From the NCBI GenBank assembly GCA_963798985.1, contig CAWCVL010000009.1:124001-188000 (forward strand): DNA of 64,000 nucleotides, given 5' to 3'. Of this stretch, positions 57,368 through 64,000 are shown in pieces. The stretch comes from JACCTU01 sp963798985 (GTDB lineage Bacteria; Actinomycetota; Thermoleophilia; Gaiellales; Gaiellaceae). The translations under genes and the position numbers were made by a program. The first letter of the stretch is position 1; the number at the start of each line of letters is the position of its first letter. The notes under the pieces were generated by a model, which ran no database searches, was not told the DNA's origin, and saw only the letters and a list, made by a program, of their open reading frames with translations.

Positions 57368-57838
57368 CTACCAGCGATAGTGCGCGAAGGCCTTGTTGGC
57401 CTGCGCCATCCGGTAGATGTCGTCCTTTTTCTTGAAAGCGCCGCCCTGCTGGTTGATCGCGTCGAGGATCTCGCCGACGAGCTTGGCCTGCATCCCCTTC
57501 TCGCGCCGATCGCGCGCGTACTGGACGAGCCAGCGGACTGCGAGCGTCCGGGCGCGGCGCTGCGGCACCTCGACGGGCACCTGGTAGTTCGCGCCGCCGA
57601 CGCGGCGTGAGCGGACCTCGAGCACGGGGGTCACGGTCTTGACGGCCTGCTCGAGCGCCTCGACCGGCGGCTTGCCGGTCTTCTCGCCGATCTCGGTCAG
57701 CGCGCCGTAGACGATCTGCTCGGCGAGCGACTTCTTGCCGTCGAGCATCACCTTGTTGATCACCTGCGTCACGAGCGGGCTCTCGTAGACGGCGTCGGCC
57801 TCGACGGGCCGCGCCTGCACTTCGCCACGGCGTGGCAT
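57368..57838 (-). CDS. rpsG: 30S ribosomal protein S7
   Basis: 156 residues, standard. MPRRGEVQARPVEADAVYES, VRSRRVGGANYQVPVEV and KDDIYRMAQANKAFAHYRW are diagnostic. Its ATG overlaps the rpsL stop by one base. Confidence 0.98.
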   Translation of the reverse strand: MPRRGEVQARPVEADAVYESPLVTQVINKVMLDGKKSLAEQIVYGALTEIGEKTGKPPVEALEQAVKTVTPVLEVRSRRVGGANYQVPVEVPQRRARTLAVRWLVQYARDRREKGMQAKLVGEILDAINQQGGAFKKKDDIYRMAQANKAFAHYRW

Positions 57839-58209
57839 CAGCTACCCCGCTTCGCGCCGTACTTGGAGCGGCCCTGCTTGCGGTCCGAGACGCCCGACGT
57901 GTCGAGCGCGGCGCGGATCACCTTGTAGCGGAAGCCCGGCAGGTCCTTGACGCGGCCGCCGCGGATCAGGACGACCGAGTGCTCCTGCAGGTTGTGTCCC
58001 TCGCCCGGGATGTAGGCCCCGACCTCCATCTGGTTCGTGAGCCGCACACGGGCGACCTTCCGGAGGGCCGAGTTCGGCTTCTTCGGGGTCGTCGTGTAGA
58101 CGCGCGTGCACACCCCCCGCTTCTGCGGGGCTCCGCGGAGCGCCGGCGTCTTCGTCTTCGCCTTGGGCGCAGTGCGGGGCTTGCGGATCAGTTGGTTCAC
58201 GGTGGGCAT
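57838..58209 (-). CDS. rpsL: 30S ribosomal protein S12
   Basis: 123 residues from ATG 58209. MPTVNQLIRKPRTAPKAKTK, CTRVYTTTPKKPNSALRKVA with the decoding-centre Lys, and YIPGEGHNLQEHSVV are conserved. First gene of the 35-gene run. The 71 bases upstream lead to a candidate promoter. Confidence 0.98.
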   Translation of the reverse strand: MPTVNQLIRKPRTAPKAKTKTPALRGAPQKRGVCTRVYTTTPKKPNSALRKVARVRLTNQMEVGAYIPGEGHNLQEHSVVLIRGGRVKDLPGFRYKVIRAALDTSGVSDRKQGRSKYGAKRGS

Positions 58210-58280
58210 GCGGGAATATCGATCCTTGTCTAGACGCAGAGAAGGCTGGCAGGGGTCGAGCCCCGCCAACCGCGCTGGCC

Positions 58281-58309
58281 ATGGTAGCGAAGGATGGGTT
58301 GGGGGGCAA
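58281..58309 (-). promoter_or_regulatory. Candidate promoter for the ribosomal protein cluster
   Basis: On the minus strand TTGCCC (58309-58304) and TACCAT (58286-58281) with 17 bases between them, 70 bases ahead of rpsL. The spacing and the -10 are good and the -35 moderate. The 266-base gap 58210-58475 also contains a 6-3-6 palindrome TAGACC-tct-GGTCTA at 58401-58415 nearer the GGDEF gene. Confidence 0.5.
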
Positions 58310-58475
58310 ACGAGCAAACCCGCTCCTGGAGCGAACTTTCGGGTCTCGTTCCGCGTTGTCGCGGTGCTCTGCGGCCCTCGATTTTCCCGGTTACAAGCCA
58401 TAGACCTCTGGTCTAGGCGGGACTACAGTCAGACGGCCCCTGGCACCTCGCAGGGATGGCGTCGAAGCACCCCAA

Positions 58476-59615
58476 ATGACTCTGCTGATCGCCCTTGCTG
58501 TGGCAGTTCTGGTGATCGTCGCGGTCGTCTCCGCGACGGTTCTGGCACGCCGCTCCTCGAAACGGGCCGACACCCGGGTCGCCGAGCTCGTCGAGAACCT
58601 AAACGTCCGGATCGACGAGTTGGCGAGAGAGCTCGCCGGCGCGCGAGAGCAGGCCGAGGGCGAGCTCCGCCGGAATCGCGTCCTCAGCGACCTCGGCGGC
58701 TCGATCGACCTCGACGAGGTGCTGACCCGGACGCTCGAGGCGGCCACGCAGGCGACCGGCTCCGATGCCGCCCTCGTCTGGATCGGGAACGCCACAGGCC
58801 CGCCGATGGTCGCGACGCTCGGCTTGTCCCAGGAGGAGGCCGAGCGCCAGGCGATCGCCGGGCCGCCGAACGGCCGCAGGGCCCGCGCGATCGGGATCAG
58901 CTACCGGTACGGCCCCGACGAGCTCTCGCAGAACGGCGACCTGATCCGCTCGGGCCTCGCCGTGCCGATGCCCGCGCTGCCCGAGGGGGACGAGGAGCGC
59001 TACCTCGTCGTCTTCTCACGCGACGAGGCCGAGCTCGGAGACGACGAGATCGAGGAGCTCGAGCAGCTCGCGCTCCGTGCCGGGCCCGCGATCGAGAACG
59101 CCCAGCGGTTCCGGGAGGCGCGGCAGCTGGCCGACCTCGACGCGCTGACGGGCCTCCACAACCGCCGCTACTTCCACGAGACGCTCGCCCGTGAGGTCGC
59201 GCGCGCCCACCGCTACAACCGCGACCTGGCGCTCGTCGTCTTCGACCTCGACGACTTCAAGGCGATCAACGACCAGATCGGGCACCTCGCGGGGGACGGC
59301 GTGCTCGCGGACGCTGCGGCGCGCGTGCGCGACGTGGTGCGCACCGCCGACATCGCGTGCCGCATCGGCGGGGACGAGTTCGCAGTGGTGCTTCCCGAGT
59401 CGACGCTCCGCGACGCCGAGCAGCTCTACCGGCGGATCCAGCACGCGGTCTCCGCGCAGCCGATCGCCCAGCTCGGGCACATCATCTTCTCGGCCGGTGT
59501 CACCGAGCTACGCCCGGAGGACGATGCTGTTGCGTTCTTCCAGCGGGCCGACGACGCGCTCTACCGCGCAAAGGAAGCCGGCAAGGGCCAGGTCGTCGGC
59601 GCGACGGCCGGCTGA
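58476..59615 (+). CDS. Membrane-anchored GAF-GGDEF diguanylate cyclase
   Basis: 379 residues. One N-terminal membrane helix (LLIALAVAVLVIVAVVSATVL), a short coiled coil, a GAF-like sensor (about residues 75-205), then GGDEF (about 215-375). The active-site loop is intact: RIGGDEFAVVLP at 298-302, and RTAD five residues upstream is the inhibitory I-site. DALTGLHNRRYFHETL and FDLDDFKAINDQIGHLAGD are conserved. It should make cyclic di-GMP and be feedback-inhibited. No EAL or PilZ gene is nearby. Confidence 0.92.
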   Translation: MTLLIALAVAVLVIVAVVSATVLARRSSKRADTRVAELVENLNVRIDELARELAGAREQAEGELRRNRVLSDLGGSIDLDEVLTRTLEAATQATGSDAALVWIGNATGPPMVATLGLSQEEAERQAIAGPPNGRRARAIGISYRYGPDELSQNGDLIRSGLAVPMPALPEGDEERYLVVFSRDEAELGDDEIEELEQLALRAGPAIENAQRFREARQLADLDALTGLHNRRYFHETLAREVARAHRYNRDLALVVFDLDDFKAINDQIGHLAGDGVLADAAARVRDVVRTADIACRIGGDEFAVVLPESTLRDAEQLYRRIQHAVSAQPIAQLGHIIFSAGVTELRPEDDAVAFFQRADDALYRAKEAGKGQVVGATAG

Positions 59616-59703
59616 AATCGGCCTGCGGCCTCAATTTCAGCCGGGAATTTCTGCCCTTCGTGTGTGAGCGGTGACGGGCAAAGCCCGCCACCGCGGCCAG
59701 AAG

Positions 59704-60669
59704 CTACCGCTCGTTGCGGCAGATGCGGTCGCCCGCCATTACGCGGTCGAACGCGGCGTTCGCTTCGGCCTCGACGGCGTGATGGTTCTTGTCGCCGCCG
59801 TTGAAGTTCGGGAGACCTGAGCCCTCCCACATGAGGACCGGCGTCACCCCCGGACCCATCACGCTGATGCGGTAGCGCGATCCCGGCGCCGCGGGACGCG
59901 GCGTCTGCGACGGGTAGCCGGCGAAGGGCTTCTGGCCCGGCACGAAGCTGTGACAGAAGGTCCCGGTGTTCTGGTGCGTGAGGATCCCGGACTCGCGCTT
60001 CCACCCGGAGCCGTATGCCGAGTTGAACGTGTCGATGTAGATGTTGCGGCTGTAGCGGTCGCGCGGGTTCCCCTCGCTCGAGCTCGCGAAGCCGAACACA
60101 GGCTGTCCCAGATAGCTGAGCCGGCCGAAGACGCCCTGGAACCGGAGCCCGTACGTCCAGTTCACGTGAGCCTCGAGCACGGGCAGCGGCCCGCTCCAGT
60201 GGGAGAGGTGCAATTCGTAGTCGTCATGGGTCGGCAGCCACGGGTCGAAGCCGAGAAGCGGCAGCCTGCGCTGCCAGGACTGGAGGGCCCAGTACGAACC
60301 GTCGGGCGCCTTGCAGCCCGCGACGAAGTAGGCGAGCGCCGGCCCGTCGTAGCGGCGGCAGACGTTCGGGAAGCGCCGCCACACAGCCCGCTTGTAGGTG
60401 GCGAGCCCGCCGCTGAAGTCCCTGCGGAAGCGCACCTGGTTCACGTCACGCAGGGGATGGTTCGCGTTGACCGCGCCCCACATGAGCACGTGTCGGCGGA
60501 GGCCCTGCTCGGTCGTGTACTCGACGAGCGCCTGACGCTTCGAGTTGACTTTGAGGGTCGGCTTGCGCAGGTTCATGTCCGCGAACTGCTCGCTCGCCCC
60601 GGCGGTGGCGGGCAGCAGGAGAGCGGCCAGGGTCGCGAGCGGGAGGATGAGGCGGGCGCAGTACACCAT
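59704..60669 (-). CDS. Secreted protein of unknown function
   Basis: 321 residues from ATG 60669. A signal peptide (LILPLATLAALLLPATAGAS) is followed by a Trp/Tyr-rich extracellular domain with three conserved-looking Cys. The segments YWALQSWQRRLPLLGFDPWL and NIYIDTFNSAYGSGWKRESG have the look of a surface adhesin or wall protein, without a known family. The ending SGLPNFNGGDKNHHAVEAEA is Asp/His rich. It is convergent with GGDEF and divergent from the small membrane gene at 60763. Confidence 0.65.
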   Translation of the reverse strand: MVYCARLILPLATLAALLLPATAGASEQFADMNLRKPTLKVNSKRQALVEYTTEQGLRRHVLMWGAVNANHPLRDVNQVRFRRDFSGGLATYKRAVWRRFPNVCRRYDGPALAYFVAGCKAPDGSYWALQSWQRRLPLLGFDPWLPTHDDYELHLSHWSGPLPVLEAHVNWTYGLRFQGVFGRLSYLGQPVFGFASSSEGNPRDRYSRNIYIDTFNSAYGSGWKRESGILTHQNTGTFCHSFVPGQKPFAGYPSQTPRPAAPGSRYRISVMGPGVTPVLMWEGSGLPNFNGGDKNHHAVEAEANAAFDRVMAGDRICRNER

Positions 60670-60762
60670 GAGGGATATCGGCGGCTTCGCGGCGCCGCTT
60701 GAGCGCCCGAAGACCCGAAGAGGGTAGCGTGCCTTCGCGCGGGGTATCCTTCTCGCAACACG

Positions 60763-60927
60763 ATGATCACCACTTTGAGTTACATCGATCCAGGGACCGG
60801 GAGCCTCGTGCTCCAGATGATCGCCGGGGGCGTCGCCGCCGCCGCTGTGACGGCGAAGCTGTACTGGCGGCGCGTCAAGAGCGTCTTCCGCGTCCGGCGA
60901 CCCGAGGACGAAGGCACGCCGAGCTGA
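60763..60927 (+). CDS. Small one-helix membrane protein with YIDPGTGS motif
   Basis: 54 residues from ATG 60763 to TGA 60925. LSYIDPGTGSLVLQMIAGGV begins a single hydrophobic helix that continues AAAAVTAKLYW, then a basic RRVKSVFRVRR tail inside. I recognise this plan from small proteins next to methyltransferase and sulfatase-like genes in actinobacterial surface-polymer clusters; the function is unknown. The methyltransferase gene begins 15 bases downstream. Confidence 0.7.
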   Translation: MITTLSYIDPGTGSLVLQMIAGGVAAAAVTAKLYWRRVKSVFRVRRPEDEGTPS

Positions 60928-60941
60928 ACACGCGGGGTCAG

Positions 60942-62363
60942 GTGGACGAGCAGACCCGCGCGGCCGCCGACCTCGAGCCCGGATCCTTTCGCGACCCGGA
61001 TAGCCGGGTCGTTCGGTCCGAGGGCCGGATCTTTCGCGTCCTGTCCGAGCGCGGCCTCGCGGACTGGCGGGCGTTCTCGGCCGCGCCGCTCTTCGCCGAG
61101 CTGATCGACGAGAGCAAGCTGATCGGCACGCGCGAAGCCGACGGCGTCGAGCTCGGCGACGCCGGGCTGCACAGCCCCGCGGCCGGAGTCCTCGAGCACG
61201 ACCGGGTCCCGTTCGTCTCGTACCCGTACGAGTGGACGTTCGGGATGCTGCGCGCCGCGGCGCTGCTGCAGCTCGAGCTCGTCCGCCGCTCGGTCGAGGC
61301 CGGTTGGATGCTGAAGGACTCGTCGCCGTACAACGTCCAGTTCGTGGGCGCACGCCCGGTCTTCGTCGATGTCGGGTCGTTCGAGCCGCTCCGGGAAGGC
61401 GAGCCGTGGGCCGGCTACCGGCAGTTCTGCATGCTCTTCCTCTACCCGCTGATGATCCAGGCCTGGAAGGACGTCCCCTTCCAGCCCCGCCTGCGCGGTG
61501 CGATCGACGGCATCTCACCGGCGGAGGCCCGAAATCTGCTGTCGTTCCGCGACCTGTTCCGCCGTGGCGTCCTCACGGACGTCGTGCTGCACAACCGCCT
61601 CGAGCGCCGCTACGCGAGCAGCACGCGCGACGTGAAGGGCGAGCTCAAGCGGGCGGGGTTCCGCAAGGAGTTGATCGTGGCGAACGTGGGTCGCCTGGAA
61701 CGTCTCGTCTCGCGGCTGCAGCCTCCGCGGTCCGACTCGACGTGGAGCGACTACGGACTGACGACCACCTACTCCGAGGACGACGCGGCGCGCAAGCGGC
61801 GGTTCGTCGCCGACGCCGTGCGAGCGGAGTCGCCCCGGCTGGTCTGGGACGTCGGGGCGAACGAGGGGCAGCATTCGCGCGACGCGGCCGAGGTCGCCGA
61901 CTACGTCGTCGCGATGGACGCCGATGCCGTCGTCGTCGACCGGCTCTACGGCGCGCTGGCCGAGGAGCGGGCGGGAAACGTGCTGCCGCTGGTCGTGGAC
62001 GTCGTCGACCCCTCGCCCGGCCTCGGCTGGCGGGGGTCGGAGCGCGGCCCGCTGCATGAGCGCGGCCGGCCGGACCTCACGCTCTGCCTCGCGGTCCTGC
62101 ACCATGTCTCGATCTCGGGGAACGTCCCCGTTGCGTCGTTCCTCGACTGGCTGCGCGACCTCGGCGGCTCGGTCGTGATCGAGTTCCCGACGCCGGAGGA
62201 CCCGATGGTGGCGAGGCTGCTCGCGCGCAAGCGTGCGCACGACCACCCGGACTACCGCCGCGACTGGTTCGAGCGCAGTCTCGCGGAGCGCTTCGAGGTG
62301 CTCGACGCGCTCGAGCTCGCCGGTGCGAGCCGCGTCCTCTACCGTGCCCGACCGCTCGGGTAG
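60942..62363 (+). CDS. SAM-dependent methyltransferase, surface-polymer type
   Basis: 473 residues from GTG 60942. The C-terminal half has a class I methyltransferase fold: LVWDVGANEGQHSRDAAEV (glycine-rich SAM loop), VAMDADAVVVDRLYGAL and LTLCLAVLHHVSISGN. The N-terminal half (PYEWTFGMLRAAALLQLELV, KDSSPYNVQFVGARPVFVDV) looks kinase-like in its Asp-containing DSSPYN and FVDVGS segments, so it may be a bifunctional or remnant domain. Similar proteins were named for nodulation NoeA. Its stop overlaps the sulfatase-like gene. Confidence 0.75.
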   Translation: MDEQTRAAADLEPGSFRDPDSRVVRSEGRIFRVLSERGLADWRAFSAAPLFAELIDESKLIGTREADGVELGDAGLHSPAAGVLEHDRVPFVSYPYEWTFGMLRAAALLQLELVRRSVEAGWMLKDSSPYNVQFVGARPVFVDVGSFEPLREGEPWAGYRQFCMLFLYPLMIQAWKDVPFQPRLRGAIDGISPAEARNLLSFRDLFRRGVLTDVVLHNRLERRYASSTRDVKGELKRAGFRKELIVANVGRLERLVSRLQPPRSDSTWSDYGLTTTYSEDDAARKRRFVADAVRAESPRLVWDVGANEGQHSRDAAEVADYVVAMDADAVVVDRLYGALAEERAGNVLPLVVDVVDPSPGLGWRGSERGPLHERGRPDLTLCLAVLHHVSISGNVPVASFLDWLRDLGGSVVIEFPTPEDPMVARLLARKRAHDHPDYRRDWFERSLAERFEVLDALELAGASRVLYRARPLG

Positions 62364-64000
62364 CGCAGCGGTGCTGCGGAACGGCCTCCACCTGGCCGTG
62401 CTGTCGGCGCTCGCTGTCGCGCAGCCGGTCCTCGACATCCTCGGGAAGAACCCCGCGTTCTTCGTCGTTCGCGGGTCGTCGGACACCGAGATCGTGCTCT
62501 TCGCGCTGGCCCTGACGTTCGGGCCGGCGCTCCTCCTCGTCGCGGTCGAGCTGGTCGTCGGGTTGTTGAGCAAGTCGCTTGCGGCAGCTTTGCACCTGGT
62601 CTTCGTGGGCGCACTCTCGGCGCTACTCGCGCTCTATCTGTTGACAAGGTTGGAGCTGCTCGACGGTCCGACGTCGATCGTCGCCGCCTTGCTGGCCGGT
62701 GGCGCTGCGGCGTTCGTCTACGCGCGCGCGCCGACCGCGCGGTTCGTCCTCACCGTGCTCGCGCCGGCGCCGTTTCTGCTCGTCGCCCTCTTTCTGTTCA
62801 GCTCGCCGGTCTCCAAGCTCGTGCGCGCCGACGCGCCGAAGGTGCAAGCCGCCACCGTCGACGCGCGCACGCCGGTCGTGCTCATCGCATTCGACGAGCT
62901 CAACACGACCTCGCTGATGGACGCCCGAGGGCAGATCGACGCAGAGCGCTTCCCGAACTTCGCCGCGCTCGCACGCGGGTCCAACTGGTACCGCGATGCG
63001 ACGACGGTCTACTGGCTGAGCGAGGTCGCGCAACCCTCGATCCTGAGCGGCCTCCTCCCCGATCCGAAGAAGCTTCCGGTCGCGTCGGAGTACCCGCGCA
63101 ACCTCTTCACCTTGCTCGGTGGGAGCTACCGGCTCGTCGTGCAGGAGTCGCTCACCCGCCTGTGCCCTCCGTCGCTCTGCCGTGACGCCCCCGCCGCCGA
63201 GGGAGAGGTCGTCGCCGGGAAAGCCGGCTCGCTCGCTTCCGACACCGGGGTCGTGTACCTGCACCTCGTCCTGCCCGATCAGTACGTCCGGCGTGTGCCT
63301 GCGATCGACGACTCGTGGGGCAACTTCGGGCGCAGCGAGTCCGAGGAGGAAGCGCCCGCGCAGCGCACCCCGGACGGCACGTTCGAAGCGTGCGCCCGAA
63401 GCATCTGCGGATTCTCGGAGCGCCTGTCGAGCGGAGGGCGGCCGACGCTGTACTTCCTCGACTCGCTCCTGCCGCACGTGCCCTACGTCTACCTGCCGTC
63501 GGGGCGGCGCTACGCGGTCGACGCGCGGCTCCTGCGCGGAATCGACAACGGGCGCTGGCTCGAGGAGTGGCCGGCACTGCAGGGCCACCAGCGGTATCTC
63601 CTGCAGCTCGGGTACACGGATGCCGCGCTCGGGATCCTCCTGCGCCGGCTCCGCGAGACCGGGCTCTACGACCGTGCGCTCGTGATCGTGACGGCGGATC
63701 ACGGCGCCGGCTTTCGGCTCGGTGACCAGCGCCGCCTGCCCACGCCGACGAACCTCGACGAGATCGCGTTCGTGCCGCTGTTCGTCAAGCTCCCCGGCAG
63801 CAGCGAGGACGCACGGTCGACGGCATCGCGCAGACGATCGACATCCTCCCGACGATCGCGGAGGTACTCGGCGTCCCGTTCGACTGGAAGGTCGACGGGC
63901 GCCCCTTGGTCGGGAGGCGCCTGGAGCAGGACGGAACGGTCTCGGTGATGAAGCAGGACGGCTCGCTCGTCTCGGAGCAGCTCTCCGTCCTGCGCGAACG
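62344..64000 (+). CDS. Membrane sulfatase-like enzyme, cut by window end (one frameshift)
   Basis: Begins near GTG 62344 (GTG 62371 possible) and leaves the window. Four or five N-terminal membrane segments (LALALTFGPALLLVAVELVV, VLAPAPFLLVALFLF among them) precede an alkaline-phosphatase-superfamily domain: VVLIAFDELNTTSLMDARG with the metal Asp and nucleophile Thr, YFLDSLLPHVPY and VIVTADHGAGF with the metal Asp/His. A base is missing near 63805; adding one gives PGQQRGRTVDGIAQTIDILP. Such enzymes attach or remove phosphate-containing groups on surface glycans. Confidence 0.8.

Noticed and set aside
58401..58415. TAGACC-tct-GGTCTA as a terminator or RNA
   Set aside because: Stem is only 6 bp, no T run and no repeat elsewhere; could be an operator but there is no supporting evidence.

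Overview
The window reads as a chromosomal segment of a high-GC, Gram-positive-type bacterium, most likely an actinobacterium of a deep lineage such as Thermoleophilia/Gaiellales. Supporting signs are the very GC-rich codon use, frequent GTG and TTG starts, a Ku gene, two acyl-CoA dehydrogenases with CaiB-type and FadD-type partners, VanW and L,D-transpeptidase wall proteins, and a fused str-S10-spc-alpha ribosomal cluster. This assignment is inference from gene content; no rRNA gene is present. No insertion sequence, phage gene, integrase or CRISPR array is visible. No gap between genes exceeds 300 bases.

Layout. 1-9 kb: mixed housekeeping and envelope genes (a cut-off PAP2 phosphatase, GNAT, purine nucleoside phosphorylase, lipid kinase, secreted metallophosphoesterase, L,D-transpeptidase, thioesterase, VanW protein). 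8.3-14.3 kb: lipid metabolism (SDR, two acyl-CoA dehydrogenases, patatin) with a 22-bp palindromic operator, a NagZ-like glycosidase and a tandem pair of small paralogues. 14.3-24.6 kb: a giant cyclase/ATPase/TPR regulator, an enolase-superfamily enzyme, TetR plus CaiB, a propeller/lysyl-oxidase fusion, tRNA-Pro(CGG) and a terminator-preceded small gene. 24.6-37.8 kb: Ku, FadD, two divergent coiled-coil cell-wall proteins, a LuxR-type regulator, PBP4-type DacB, LigA, TruA, an AI-2E transporter and NfeD. 38-58.2 kb: one nearly unbroken minus-strand run of 35 genes from rpsL through rplQ, including tuf, fusA, secY, adk, map, infA and rpoA. 58.4-64 kb: a GGDEF cyclase, a secreted protein of unknown function, and an apparent surface-polymer cluster (small membrane protein, methyltransferase, membrane sulfatase-like enzyme running off the end).

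The most unusual feature is an interspersed element of about 150-165 bases found three times (2734-2898, 37836-37999, 40834-40982), always in the same orientation. A conserved core flanks a short hairpin, and long outer arms differ in sequence between copies yet pair within each copy. Mismatches are largely G-U/G-T on the plus strand, as expected of a structured RNA or a folding single-stranded DNA. One copy interrupts the ribosomal cluster between rpmJ and rpsM.

Reading caution: about twenty genes, including essential ribosomal genes rpsK, rpsM and rplR, contain a frameshift. In most of them removing one base restores the family sequence. This pattern points to sequencing or assembly error rather than gene decay, so those genes are annotated over their full restored span.
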